Assembly (NCBI GenBank): GCA_963169455.1
Contig: CAUJDW010000002.1
Location: 1-64,000 of the forward strand
Reading direction: 5' to 3'
DNA: 64,000 nt
Origin: Bacteroidota bacterium
GTDB lineage: Bacteria > Bacteroidota > Bacteroidia > Chitinophagales > Saprospiraceae
Shown here piece by piece: positions 8,770 through 17,252 of the stretch; the first letter of the stretch is position 1, and every line of letters begins with the position of its first letter. The notes under the pieces are model-generated. The model did not search any database and had not been told where the DNA came from. It was given only the letters and a program-made list of their open reading frames with translations. The position numbers were made by a program, and so were the translations under genes.

Positions 8770-9468
8770 TTAACGGCACATGGGCGTGTTCTGCATATCC
8801 TGCCAGAAGCGCAGTTCTATCGGAAGGTCGAAGTTCAGGCCCCTGAGGATGAACATGATGGCGAATACGGCCAGGAAGGCGGGGAGCAGCCTGCGCAGGC
8901 GGGCCCGCCACTCCAGGCTGATCAGTTGCCCGGCCAGGGCCGTGCCGAGCATGAGCGGGATGGTGCCCAGCCCGAAAAAGGCCATGAACAGGCCGCCCTG
9001 AAACATATTGGCGGTGGTGAGCGCTCCGACGATGGCCATGTACACCAGGCCGCAGGGCAGCAGCCCGTTCAACATGCCGATTAGGAATAATTTTCCCGCC
9101 CCGCGCTGCCGCAGCAGGCGGCCCAGTTGCAGCTTTACCCACTCGTTGAGCCGGCTCATCCAGGGCAGGCGCAACAGCCGGCTCTCCACATTGATGGAAA
9201 AAACGGCGACGAGCAACAGGGCAAAGCCCAGGCCAGCAGATAAATAAGACTGAAAGCCGGCCAGGAAAAAGCCGCGCCCGAAAATCCCTATCACCAGCCC
9301 CAGCAGGGCGTAGGTGAGCACCCGCCCCAGGTTGTACAGCAACAGGTTGCCCGCCGCATAGACCCGCCTGCTACCCTGATAGGGCAGGGCAAGGGCAATG
9401 GGCCCGCACATGCCGATGCAGTGCAGGCTGCCGATCAGCCCCATGGTGAAAGCGGTCCAAAGCGCCAT
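8770..9468 (-). CDS. SafE/TauE-like membrane protein of the cbb3 oxidase cluster
   Basis: 232 aa with about six hydrophobic helices. It begins MALWTAFTMGLIGSLHCIGMCG, the N-terminal signature (HCxGMCGP) of the 'sulfite exporter TauE/SafE family' proteins found beside ccoGH/fixGH in many bacteria. There it is linked to heme-copper oxidase maturation, perhaps copper delivery (knowledge of the context, not shown here). It is last in the oxidase operon, 2 bp after fixH, implying coupled translation. Sulfite export is not implied by this sequence. Confidence 0.8.
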   Translation of the reverse strand: MALWTAFTMGLIGSLHCIGMCGPIALALPYQGSRRVYAAGNLLLYNLGRVLTYALLGLVIGIFGRGFFLAGFQSYLSAGLGFALLLVAVFSINVESRLLRLPWMSRLNEWVKLQLGRLLRQRGAGKLFLIGMLNGLLPCGLVYMAIVGALTTANMFQGGLFMAFFGLGTIPLMLGTALAGQLISLEWRARLRRLLPAFLAVFAIMFILRGLNFDLPIELRFWQDMQNTPMCR

Positions 9469-9470
9469 AT

Positions 9471-9911
9471 TCAGAGGGTTATTGTTTCTTCTTTATAAAA
9501 GGCCTTGCCCCCGGCCTGCCAGTCGACCTTCACCCGCCACAGGCCGCGCCGCAGCCCGCGCGTCGGGATGCGCTGGATATTCTCCGGGCCGGGTTGTACG
9601 GCAACCCTGAAGTCGCTGCTCCGGTCGGAAGGGCAGAAAAAATACACTTCTCCCTTCACTTCGGTGAATTCGGCGGGGAAGGCCAACTCCACCTCCTCTT
9701 TCTGTATTTTGTTCCATATCCTGAGGTCTTCGCGCAATTGCTGCGCGTTGGCCAGCTTGTCGTAATGTTGCTGGTAGGCCAGGTCGTCGGCGTAATAATG
9801 GTCAGACACCAGGCTGTGGTCGTACTGCGTCGATTTGTAGACCTGGAAAACCAGGGCCAGTACGAAAGCAGTGAAAAAAACGGCGATCCCCGTTCCCCAG
9901 TTGAATTTCAT
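9471..9911 (-). CDS. fixH: FixH/CcoH-family oxidase accessory protein
   Basis: 146 aa with one N-terminal transmembrane helix (GIAVFFTAFVLALVFQV) and a periplasmic domain that begins QYDHSLVSDHYYADDLAYQQ, typical of FixH/CcoH in Bacteroidota. It is needed for assembly or stability of cbb3 oxidase. It lies between ccoG and the SafE-like gene on the minus strand, ATG at 9911. Confidence 0.85.
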   Translation of the reverse strand: MKFNWGTGIAVFFTAFVLALVFQVYKSTQYDHSLVSDHYYADDLAYQQHYDKLANAQQLREDLRIWNKIQKEEVELAFPAEFTEVKGEVYFFCPSDRSSDFRVAVQPGPENIQRIPTRGLRRGLWRVKVDWQAGGKAFYKEETITL

Positions 9912-9983
9912 GGCTCTTGCTTTTTTTGGTTGCCCGGGCTTGGCCCCCGGGCTGAATAAAATGCTTGTTTTTCGCTGTCCTTT

Positions 9984-11534
9984 CTACTTCACGGGCCCGA
10001 GGAAGTTGGTCTTTGCTTTATCGACCAGCTTTCCGTTGGCGTAAACTTCGATGAGGATCGTGTTCTTCCGGCTCTCCAGTTTTTGCCGTTCCATGTCGAT
10101 GAAAAGCGCTCCTTTGGCCACCGAACCGGCTTTCGCGGTTGGGCTGGCGCCTACCAGCCGGATGCGGCCGGCGATGCCTTCGGCCAGGCGGAATTCGACC
10201 GGCATGTCTTCCTGGGCCTTGTTGATGACTTCGTAGTTGTACAGGTTGCTGATGTAGGTTTCGTCCACTTCCTGGTACAGCATGCCCGGGGTGCGGAGGA
10301 AAAGGGTTTCCACTTCCGTCCGGGCGCTGAGCAGAACGATGTTCACTGCGATCAGCACAGCCAGCACGGCCGTGTAGGCGATTACCCTTGGTGTGAAGAG
10401 CTTTTTGCGCTTTTCGACGATGCCGTTGTGGCTGTCGTAGCGGATCAGGCCCCGCGGGCGGCCGATCTTGTCCATGACTTCATCACAGGCGTCGATGCAG
10501 GCCGTGCAGTTGACACACTCGAGCTGGGTGCCGTCCCGGATGTCGATGCCCGTAGGGCAAACCTGCACGCAGAGTTTGCAGTCGATGCAATCCCCCAGGG
10601 CTTTTTTTATGTCCTCGGCCGGGTTGCCGTTGCCGGAGGGCAAGGGGACGGGGTCCGCCACAGCTGCATCAGGGGCTTGCGCCACGTCGGCCTTTATCCG
10701 GGCCACCGGGCCCGGGTTTCCGGCTGCCTGGCTGCCTGGCCCTCCGCTCTTCCTTTCCTTTTTCATCTTGCCGCGGGGTTCGCCCCTGACAAAATCATAG
10801 GCGACCACAATGGAATTCCGGTCCAGCATTACGCCCTGCAGGCGCCCATAAGGGCAGATGGCCACACATACCTGTTCGCGCATGTAGGAGAAGACGAAGT
10901 AAAAGGCCCCCGAGAAAAGCACCATCGCAATGAACCCCTTCCAGTGCAGGGCCAACGGCTCGGTGGCTATCCGGATCACCTCCTCCACGCCGATGATGTA
11001 GGCGAGAAAGGTGTTGGACACCAGTATGGCGATCAGGAAAAAAATCGCCTGCTTGGACACCTTTTTGATGATCTTTTCCGATGTCCAGGGCGCAGCGTTC
11101 AGCTTCCGCTGGGCGTTGGCGTCCCCTTCTATGGCGTATTCGATCTTGCGGAAGACCAGCTCCATGAAAATCGTCTGCGGGCAGACCCAGCCGCAGAAGA
11201 GGCGCCCCCAAACTACGGTGAACAATACAATGAAGACGATCAGGGTGAGCATGGCCAGCACGAAGAGGTAGAAATCCTGCGGCATGAACTGGATGCCGAA
11301 CAGAATGAACTTCCGCTCCAGAATATTGAAGAGGAGTAAAGGCTCGCCATTTACCTTGATAAAGGGCATGCCGAAGAGCAATGCCAGCAATACCCAGCTC
11401 AGATAAGTGCGGGCTTTGGTAAACCTGCCGTGAGGCTTTTTGGGATAGATCCAAACCCTTTTGCCCCGCTCGTCAACGGTCGCGATCCTGTCGCGAAATT
11501 CTTCCGTGTCCTTGATTGGCTGTGTTGCGCTCAT
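9984..11534 (-). CDS. ccoG: CcoG/FixG cbb3 oxidase accessory ferredoxin-type protein
   Basis: 516 aa polytopic protein that supports cbb3 maturation; family members are implicated in copper reduction. Several transmembrane helices are followed by two 4Fe-4S ferredoxin motifs (CIDCKLCVQVCP and CVNCTACIDACD) and a C-terminal Ig-like periplasmic domain. A Gly/Pro/Ala-rich stretch of roughly 45 residues (starting KSGGPGSQAAGN) is inserted between RGEPRGK and the ferredoxin part; many homologues have only a short linker here. ATG at 11534, 139 bp after ccoP with a hairpin in between. Confidence 0.92.
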   Translation of the reverse strand: MSATQPIKDTEEFRDRIATVDERGKRVWIYPKKPHGRFTKARTYLSWVLLALLFGMPFIKVNGEPLLLFNILERKFILFGIQFMPQDFYLFVLAMLTLIVFIVLFTVVWGRLFCGWVCPQTIFMELVFRKIEYAIEGDANAQRKLNAAPWTSEKIIKKVSKQAIFFLIAILVSNTFLAYIIGVEEVIRIATEPLALHWKGFIAMVLFSGAFYFVFSYMREQVCVAICPYGRLQGVMLDRNSIVVAYDFVRGEPRGKMKKERKSGGPGSQAAGNPGPVARIKADVAQAPDAAVADPVPLPSGNGNPAEDIKKALGDCIDCKLCVQVCPTGIDIRDGTQLECVNCTACIDACDEVMDKIGRPRGLIRYDSHNGIVEKRKKLFTPRVIAYTAVLAVLIAVNIVLLSARTEVETLFLRTPGMLYQEVDETYISNLYNYEVINKAQEDMPVEFRLAEGIAGRIRLVGASPTAKAGSVAKGALFIDMERQKLESRKNTILIEVYANGKLVDKAKTNFLGPVK

Positions 11535-11622
11535 GATGAATATTTTGAACTACATACTGAAGCACGATGGCTGAGGGCGTTGGGTATTTGTCGGGTAGGG
11601 TAGGGGCGTCGCTTCAAGAGTT

Positions 11623-11665
11623 GTTCCGGCTCTCGCACGCCCGGGGGGAATGCGAAAGCCGGAAC
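11623..11665 (-). terminator. Hairpin between ccoP and ccoG
   Basis: Two 15-nt arms (11623-11637 and 11651-11665) are complementary at 14 of 15 positions around a 13-nt loop, starting 8 bp after the ccoP stop. No U-run follows, so partial termination or mRNA processing that separates oxidase subunits from assembly genes is more likely than a full stop. Confidence 0.5.
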
Positions 11666-11673
11666 GGGAAACT

Positions 11674-12654
11674 TTATTTCATACCGATCGTGCCGCTTTC
11701 GCTTTGCTGTTGTTCGGTAGCGGTAGAATCGGCGGGAGGTGTCGTACCACCATTCTCCACTGCCTGGTACAGCTCGCCCTGCGGTTCTTTGGCGTTGGGC
11801 GGGTTGGTGCCCTGCAGGGTGAGGATATAGCTGGACACCTTGGCCATGTCGCTGGCGCTGAGTTGGGTTTGCCAGGAGATCATCCCCTTTTCGGGCACCC
11901 CGTATTTGACGGTTTTGAAAATGTCCTTAATGCCGCCGCCGTGTATCCAGTACTGGTCGGTCATGTTGGGGCCGACGCCGCCTTCGCCCAGGGCGCCGTG
12001 GCAGGCTGCGCAGCTCGCGATATAGATATCCTTGCCTGCGGCCAGAGACGCCTCGTCGGCCAGGGCTTCCACATTGGTTTCATCGATCTGGTTGGCCTGG
12101 CTGGCCAGGTAGGCCTGCACGGCTTTTTCCGCGCGCTCCATCTCCGTCTGGTATTCTTCCCCGGAACTGGGGCCTGCGCCTGTGAAGTGGTAATACGTGT
12201 AATAGATCAGGCCAAAGCCGATGGTGATGTAAAACATCGCAACCCACCAGGGCGGGAGGCTGTTGTCCAGCTCGCGGATGCCGTCGTATTCGTGTTCGAA
12301 GAGGATGTCCTGTTCCTTTTCCACGGGCACCACCTTCGTCCATTGCTTGTACATGCGCTGCCAGAAGGACTCCTTCGGCTTTTTGACTTCCTCCATGTAG
12401 GCTTCCAGCCCCTGTTCCTGGTAAATGCGAATCTGCTGCACTTTCACCATGACATTGAGCAGGTGCACCAGGGCGACGATGGCGCCCAGCAGCACTACGC
12501 CCGCGACGATCACCAGCGAATTGGAGAAAAGGCGGTTGTAGAAATAGGGGTCGGTTGCGGCCTCGCCGCCGGCGGCGTCCTGAGCCCCTGCCGCCATGGA
12601 GAGCAGGAGCAGGGGAAGCGCTGCAAAGAGGGTTTTGAATATTTTATTTCTCAT
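11674..12654 (-). CDS. ccoP: cbb3 oxidase subunit III-like c-type cytochrome CcoP
   Basis: 326 aa: an N-terminal signal-like helix (MRNKIFKTLFAALPLLLLS), a second helix (SLVIVAGVVLLGAIVALVHL), a third helix after PPWWVAMFYITIGFGLIYY, then a periplasmic cytochrome domain with a single heme motif CAACH and a distal Met ligand candidate. Classical CcoP has two hemes; one heme is common in Bacteroidota. The ATG at 12654 is chosen over an upstream in-frame start because it gives the hydrophobic leader. The start overlaps the end of ccoQ by 11 bp. It delivers electrons to the CcoNO core. Confidence 0.9.
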   Translation of the reverse strand: MRNKIFKTLFAALPLLLLSMAAGAQDAAGGEAATDPYFYNRLFSNSLVIVAGVVLLGAIVALVHLLNVMVKVQQIRIYQEQGLEAYMEEVKKPKESFWQRMYKQWTKVVPVEKEQDILFEHEYDGIRELDNSLPPWWVAMFYITIGFGLIYYTYYHFTGAGPSSGEEYQTEMERAEKAVQAYLASQANQIDETNVEALADEASLAAGKDIYIASCAACHGALGEGGVGPNMTDQYWIHGGGIKDIFKTVKYGVPEKGMISWQTQLSASDMAKVSSYILTLQGTNPPNAKEPQGELYQAVENGGTTPPADSTATEQQQSESGTIGMK

Positions 12655-12841
12655 GGTGGTCAGTTTCAGCGTTAACAGGATTTGAGTCATCGAGCGGCAT
12701 GTTCGCCATTTTTTGAATATAGGCCGGGTCGCGCCTGAAGGCAAGTACAGCGCTGACCGAAAAGATCACGAAAAAAGTGATCAGCGCGGAAATGGCCATC
12801 CAGTTGATATTGCCGGCTCCTTCGAGAATATATTTGAACAT
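12644..12841 (-). CDS. ccoQ: CcoQ-like small cbb3 oxidase subunit
   Basis: 65 aa with one transmembrane helix (MAISALITFFVIFSVSAVLA) and the RRDP motif following it, as in CcoQ/FixQ, which stabilise the oxidase complex. It lies 54 bp downstream of ccoNO and overlaps ccoP. ATG at 12841. Confidence 0.8.
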   Translation of the reverse strand: MFKYILEGAGNINWMAISALITFFVIFSVSAVLAFRRDPAYIQKMANMPLDDSNPVNAETDHHEK

Positions 12842-12895
12842 GGTTTTTAATTTTAGATTTCGAGGCTAAACTAATCGTACACCATACACCGTAAA

Positions 12896-15031
12896 TCAAT
12901 TCCCTCCCGCCTGCGGCTTGGGCTTGATGTCGGTGCCCAGGCGTTGCAGGTAAGCGATGAGGGCGATGATCTCTTTTCGCTCCAGGTTTTCGCCGTCGAT
13001 CTTGTCCTTGCGGAGGCTGGCGGCAACCTGTTCAGCCTGCTTCTGGAGGTCATCCACGGCAATCTGGTCGTAGCCGGGCGCATAGGGCGTGCCCAGGGTT
13101 TGCAGGGCCCGGATCTTGGCGGCCGTCTTGCTCGTATTCAGGTCGCGTTCCACCAGCCAGGGGTAGGGCGGCATGATAGAGCCCGGCGACATGCTGGTGG
13201 GGTCCAGCATGTGGTTGTAGTGCCAGCTGTCGGGATACTTTCCGCCCAGGCGGTGCAGGTCGGGCCCGGTGCGCTTGGAGCCCCAGAGGAAGGGACGGTC
13301 GTAGATGTATTCGCCCGACTTCGAGTACTCGCCGTAGCGCTCCGTTTCCGAGCGGAAGGGGCGCACCATCTGAGAGTGGCAGCCCAGGCAGCCTTCGCGG
13401 ATGTAGATGTCGCGGCCTTCCAGTTCCAGCGGCGTATAAGGCATCACCGACTCGATCCTGGGGACGTTTTTGTCAACCATAACCATCGGGAAAACTTCCA
13501 CGATGCCGCCGATCAGGATGGCGATGGTGGAGGCGATCAGGAACTGTACCGGGCGGCGCTCGATCCAGCGGTGCCAGTGCTCGCCGGCATGTTTGGCCAT
13601 TGGCGGGAGGGGCGGCGCTTCGGCGGCTTCATCTCTGACGAGGGCGCCGGCCTTCGTGGTCTTGTAGATATTGTAAATCATTATACAAAAGCCGACGACG
13701 TACAAGGTGCCGCCCAGTGCGCGCAGCAAGTACATCGGAATGATCTGCGTGACGGTTTCCAGGAAGTTGCCATAGGCCAGGAAGCCGTCGGGCGTGAACT
13801 GTTTCCACATCAGGCTCTGCGTCCAGCCGGCCCAGTACAACGGGACGGCGTAGAACAGAATGCCCATCGTGCCGATCCAGAAGTGGGCGTTGGCCAGTTT
13901 CAGGGAGTGCAGTTTGGTGTTGAACATCTTCGGTATCAGCCAGTAGAGGATGCCGAAGGTCAGGAAGCCGTTCCAGCCCAGGGTGCCGATGTGCACGTGG
14001 CCGATGGTCCAGTCGGTATAGTGGCTGATGGCGTTGACGGATTTTACGGAGAGCATGGGCCCTTCAAAAGTGGCCATGCCGTAAGCGGTTACGGCAACCA
14101 CCATGAATTTCAGCACGGGGTCCTGCCGCACGCGGTCCCAGGCGCCGCGCAGGGTGAGCAGGCCGTTGAGCATGCCGCCCCAGGAAGGGGCGATCAGCAT
14201 GATGGAGAAGACGGTGCCCAGCGATTGCGCCCAGTCGGGCAGCGATGTGTACAACAGGTGGTGCGGGCCGGCCCAGATGTAGATGAAGATCAGCGCCCAG
14301 AAGTGGATGATGGACAGCTTGTAGGAGTACACGGGGCGGTTGGCGGCCTTGGGCAGGAAGTAGTACATCAGCCCCAGGTAAGGCGTGGTCAGGAAAAAGG
14401 CCACGGCGTTGTGCCCGTACCACCACTGGATGAGCGCGTCCTGAACGCCGGCGAATACCGGGTAGCTCTTCCACAGGCTGACCGGCAGTTCCAGGTTGTT
14501 GCCGATGTGCAGCACGGTGACCGTCACCCAGGTGGCGAGGTAGAACCAGATCGCCACGTAGAGGTGCTGCTCCCGCCGCTTCAGGATGGTGCCGAACATG
14601 TTGACGCCAAAGGCCACCCACACCAGGGCGATGGCGATGTCGATCGGCCATTCCAGTTCCGCATACTCATGCGAACTGGTAATGCCCAGCGGCAGCGTGA
14701 TGGCGGCCGCCAGAATGATGGCCTGCCAGCCCCAGAAGTGGAACTGGCTCAGGAAATTGCTGTACATGCGCGTCTTGAGCAGGCGCTGCAGGGAATAGTA
14801 GGTTCCCATGAAAATGCCGTTGCCCACAAATGCGAAAATAGCCGCATTGGTATGCAGGGGGCGTATACGCCCGAAAGTAGTTTCCGGTATCCCCAGGTTT
14901 AGCCCGGGGTAAACGAGTTCCAGAGCAGCCCAGAGCCCGACCAGAATGGCCACTATGCCAAACAGAATAGAGGCATAGGCAAACTTCCAGACGATGGCAT
15001 TGTCGTAACTGAATCTCTCAACTTGTGCCAT
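12896..15031 (-). CDS. ccoNO: Fused cbb3 cytochrome oxidase subunits I and II (CcoN-CcoO)
   Basis: 711 aa from the ATG at 15031, which gives MAQVERFSYDNAIVWKF. Residues of about 1-480 are the 12-helix CcoN core with heme/copper histidines (for example HTNAAIFAFVGN, WWYGHNAVAFF, HIGTLGWNG). About residue 500 onward is CcoO, with an anchor helix and one c-type heme motif CLGCH followed by QMVRPFRSE. The complex reduces O2 to water with high affinity and pumps protons. Fusion of the two subunits is known in Bacteroidota. It is 4 bp after ccoS. Longer upstream starts overlap ccoS and are rejected. Confidence 0.95.
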   Translation of the reverse strand: MAQVERFSYDNAIVWKFAYASILFGIVAILVGLWAALELVYPGLNLGIPETTFGRIRPLHTNAAIFAFVGNGIFMGTYYSLQRLLKTRMYSNFLSQFHFWGWQAIILAAAITLPLGITSSHEYAELEWPIDIAIALVWVAFGVNMFGTILKRREQHLYVAIWFYLATWVTVTVLHIGNNLELPVSLWKSYPVFAGVQDALIQWWYGHNAVAFFLTTPYLGLMYYFLPKAANRPVYSYKLSIIHFWALIFIYIWAGPHHLLYTSLPDWAQSLGTVFSIMLIAPSWGGMLNGLLTLRGAWDRVRQDPVLKFMVVAVTAYGMATFEGPMLSVKSVNAISHYTDWTIGHVHIGTLGWNGFLTFGILYWLIPKMFNTKLHSLKLANAHFWIGTMGILFYAVPLYWAGWTQSLMWKQFTPDGFLAYGNFLETVTQIIPMYLLRALGGTLYVVGFCIMIYNIYKTTKAGALVRDEAAEAPPLPPMAKHAGEHWHRWIERRPVQFLIASTIAILIGGIVEVFPMVMVDKNVPRIESVMPYTPLELEGRDIYIREGCLGCHSQMVRPFRSETERYGEYSKSGEYIYDRPFLWGSKRTGPDLHRLGGKYPDSWHYNHMLDPTSMSPGSIMPPYPWLVERDLNTSKTAAKIRALQTLGTPYAPGYDQIAVDDLQKQAEQVAASLRKDKIDGENLERKEIIALIAYLQRLGTDIKPKPQAGGN

Positions 15032-15035
15032 TAGG

Positions 15036-15221
15036 TTAAGATTTTGAAGTGTTATGGTTGTTTTCTGCTTGTGTTTGCGGTTTGTCATCGTCGAAGAGGA
15101 TGCGGATGGCCGGGCTGACGTCGTCGTCATACTGCCCGTTGCGGACCGCCCACAGGAATGCCCCCAGGAAACCGAGCGCTACGATGAGGCTAACGATGAT
15201 GAGTAGGAAGATGATTTTCAT
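15036..15221 (-). CDS. ccoS: CcoS cbb3 oxidase maturation protein
   Basis: 61 aa with one helix (MKIIFLLIIVSLIVALGFL) and the CcoS signature AFLWAVRNGQYDD. CcoS is needed for cofactor insertion into CcoN. It is first in the operon, 4 bp before ccoNO. The ATG at 15221 is preferred to an upstream TTG at 15233. Confidence 0.88.
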   Translation of the reverse strand: MKIIFLLIIVSLIVALGFLGAFLWAVRNGQYDDDVSPAIRILFDDDKPQTQAENNHNTSKS

Positions 15222-15263
15222 ACCTTGTGCCAATTATTTCCTTGTGTCAACAAAAAACCTGGC

Positions 15264-15329
15264 GCAAGATAGCGCCGCCGCCCAGGGGGGCTGATGACCA
15301 TTGTCAGGCAGGGGGGGTGACTTTTGTCA
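15264..15329 (-). promoter_or_regulatory. Putative Crp/Fnr-type operators and promoter of the cbb3 operon
   Basis: Two perfect TGAC-N4-GTCA dyads lie at 15295-15306 and 15318-15329, centres 23 bp apart. On the minus strand a TATCTTGC (15271-15264), close to TAnnTTTG, would place the nearer dyad about 40 bp upstream of transcription start. That is the usual place for a class II activator. The half-site resembles Crp/Fnr-family sites; the particular regulator is unknown. The dyads also lie upstream of the divergent metallophosphoesterase gene. Confidence 0.5.
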
Positions 15330-15424
15330 TTTTTTCGTCAACTTTGTGCCCGAAGGCCGGAATTTTGGCCTGTGCGCTTATTGTTATTTCTCATAAAATT
15401 TGTTGACGTGAAAGGAATTAAGGA

Positions 15425-15492
15425 AGTGGGCCCGTCCTCGCCCCGCGGCCGGGTAAAAAGTGGGCCCGTCCCCGCCTATCGGCCGGGTAAAA
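15425..15492. repeat. Two 34-bp direct repeats
   Basis: Two adjacent 34-bp copies (15425-15458 and 15459-15492), each beginning AGTGGGCCCGTCC and ending CGGCCGGGTAAAA, differ at a few positions, followed by a partial third start (AGTGGGAAGTC). They lie in the leader of the metallophosphoesterase gene. Function not apparent. Confidence 0.75.
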
Positions 15493-15554
15493 AGTGGGAA
15501 GTCGGAAGTTGGAAGTTTTCCCCGAGCGCGAGTGCAGCGAGTGGGCGGGCGGAA

Positions 15555-16463
15555 ATGGGAGGTAAAGTTGTTTTTTTCCTTCTGGCCCTGGCGTTTTCCC
15601 TGGGCAGCTGTGGCGGGAAATCGCCCTCCCGACAGTTCCTCTTCCTCGGGCACCCTTACGACTGGGCCGACACAAGCCGGGTGGACCCCCGGCTGGAACG
15701 CCTGGACTACAGCCCCTACGAACAGGTCTGGCTCGGTGGCGACGTGTGCGCCCGCACGGGCCGCAAAGCCGGCAATATGGCCTACCTGGACAGCATTTTC
15801 GATTTCCGCCGCGTCCACTGGGCCCTGGGCAACCACGACTATGAGTTCGGCGACCCGCAGGCCATCCTGGCTTATCTGCAGCGCCCCTCCTTTTATACCA
15901 CCTGGGAGGATGGCTTCTGCCTGATGGTGCTGAATTCCAACCTCTTCCACTATTTCGCCGAAGGGCCGCCTCAACAGAACTGCGCGGAAAAACAGGCCCA
16001 GCTCGACATGATCCGCACAGTGGCGGACACCATCCGGGAGGCTTCCCACCTCGTCATCCTGCACCACCACGGCCTGTTCAATGAACGGAAGGTGGATGAA
16101 AAAGGGGATACCCTGAAACCCTTCAACTTCAACCCTATGCAGGCCCGCGCTACCTGCGACCCAGCCTCCGGCCTGTCCCGCCTCGTTTACCCATGGCTGG
16201 CCGCCCTGCAGAAAAAAGGGGTGCAGGTAGTGCTGATCGGCGGAGATATGGGCATGCAGGCCAAATCCTTTGCGTTTCAAACGCCGGAAGGGATATGGCT
16301 CCTGGGCTCGGGTATCAACAATTCCGTCGACCCGGAATACGCGCCGGAATACGTGAAGGATTTCAGCCCCGACAAGGTGCTGGAACTCGATTATGCCCCG
16401 CAGGAGCGGAAGCTGAGCTGGCGTTTTGTGCTGCTGGATGAGTTGGTGGAAGGAAGGCGCTGA
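15555..16463 (+). CDS. Metallophosphoesterase-like lipoprotein
   Basis: 302 aa. The N-terminus is a lipoprotein signal (VVFFLLALAFSLGSCGG, lipobox LGSC). The rest has a calcineurin-like layout: GGDVCAR, GNHDYEF, LHHHGLF and LIGGDMGMQ. Two motifs depart from the family: the first is LGHPYD rather than D-x-H, and the usual GHxH is replaced by GGDMG, so metal binding may be altered. Its substrate is unknown. The ATG at 15555 directly precedes the signal sequence; the longer frame runs into direct repeats and is not used. Confidence 0.75.
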   Translation: MGGKVVFFLLALAFSLGSCGGKSPSRQFLFLGHPYDWADTSRVDPRLERLDYSPYEQVWLGGDVCARTGRKAGNMAYLDSIFDFRRVHWALGNHDYEFGDPQAILAYLQRPSFYTTWEDGFCLMVLNSNLFHYFAEGPPQQNCAEKQAQLDMIRTVADTIREASHLVILHHHGLFNERKVDEKGDTLKPFNFNPMQARATCDPASGLSRLVYPWLAALQKKGVQVVLIGGDMGMQAKSFAFQTPEGIWLLGSGINNSVDPEYAPEYVKDFSPDKVLELDYAPQERKLSWRFVLLDELVEGRR

Positions 16464-16530
16464 ACTTTTCCTCCGGAAATTCCTTTTGCATAGGGCCGTT
16501 CCTTTGCGGCCTGGGTCAAAAAAGGTAGTT

Positions 16531-17094
16531 ATGAAGCACAAATTTGTCGTCGGCATCGGCGGCTCCAGCGGCAGCATTTATGCCAAGGTGTTACTGGACA
16601 GGCTCGTGTTGTACCAGGAACAACTGGAAGCAGTGGGGGTCGTCATGAGCGATAATGCAAAGTTCAACTGGGAATTCGAGCTGGGCGAAAAAAGCTATGA
16701 AAACTACCCTTTTACCTTCTACAGCAAGCGGGATTTTATGGCGCCCTTCGCCTCCGGCTCCGCCCGATACGGAGCGGTGATCATCTGCCCCTGTTCCATG
16801 GGCCTGCTGGGCCGCATCGCCGGCGGCATCTCCGACAGCCTGATCACCCGCGCGGCGGATGTGGCGCTTAAGGAACGCCGCAAGCTCATCCTGGTCCCCC
16901 GCGATACGCCCTACAACCTCATCCATATCAACAACATGAAGGCCATTACCGAAGCCGGGGGCATTATCTGCCCGGCCAACCCTTCCTTCTACAGCCAACC
17001 CCGGACTTTCGAAGAGCTGGCCGCCACCGTCGTCGACCGCGTGCTCGGCCTTGCCGGCCTTGATGTACAGTCCTACCGCTGGGGCGGAGGGTAG
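16531..17094 (+). CDS. ubiX: UbiX-type flavin prenyltransferase
   Basis: 187 aa. It attaches a dimethylallyl group to FMN to make prenylated FMN for UbiD-type decarboxylases. The N-terminal GIGGSSGSIYAK is the flavin phosphate loop. CPCSMGLLGRIAGGISDSLITRAADVALKE-type residues (given here by description: CPCSM, GGISDSLITRAAD) and LVPRDTPYNLIH are family signatures. Length is typical. No UbiD partner is in the window. ATG at 16531, 67 bp after the previous gene. Confidence 0.9.
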   Translation: MKHKFVVGIGGSSGSIYAKVLLDRLVLYQEQLEAVGVVMSDNAKFNWEFELGEKSYENYPFTFYSKRDFMAPFASGSARYGAVIICPCSMGLLGRIAGGISDSLITRAADVALKERRKLILVPRDTPYNLIHINNMKAITEAGGIICPANPSFYSQPRTFEELAATVVDRVLGLAGLDVQSYRWGGG

Positions 17095-17141
17095 CGCCGC
17101 AGGCAGCTTTCCAGTTCATCGCCCGGCCGGGTGCAGCGGGG

Positions 17142-17252
17142 ATGGAACAAGGTTTCAGGTTTCTTCCGTTGCCTGGCGGGCATCATTTGCTTGGCCAAAA
17201 TTCCTCAAAAACCACGGAGATATACACGCACATCACCGAACACAAGCGTAAG
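17142..17252 (+). pseudogene. Remnant of a tyrosine recombinase C-terminus
   Basis: In frame from 17142 the translation reads MEQGF, then about 9 scrambled residues, then HHLLGQNSSKTTEIYTHITE followed by HKRK. The last stretch is the box II end of tyrosine site-specific recombinases, with the nucleophile Tyr at 17223-17225 in EIYTHIT and the preceding LLGxxSSKTT. The R-x-x-R/HxxR parts are absent upstream, so this is a 5'-truncated, decayed gene. It abuts the first attC-like site and points the same way as the cassettes, as in inverted integrons. It could equally be an XerC-like element remnant. Confidence 0.65.

Noticed and set aside
8770..9468. Sulfite exporter function for the TauE/SafE-family protein
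   Set aside because: The HCxGMCGP start and position behind ccoG/fixH indicate an oxidase-associated role instead.
10083..11339. Plus-strand frame of 418 codons opposite ccoG
   Set aside because: Antisense shadow of ccoG, whose ferredoxin motifs and helices are unmistakable.
12944..14902. Long plus-strand frame of 652 codons opposite ccoNO
   Set aside because: Antisense shadow of a clear cytochrome oxidase gene; Gly/His/Gln/Val-rich with no domain character.
15425..15492. Possible CRISPR-like repeats
   Set aside because: Only two adjacent 34-bp copies without spacers; simple direct duplication.
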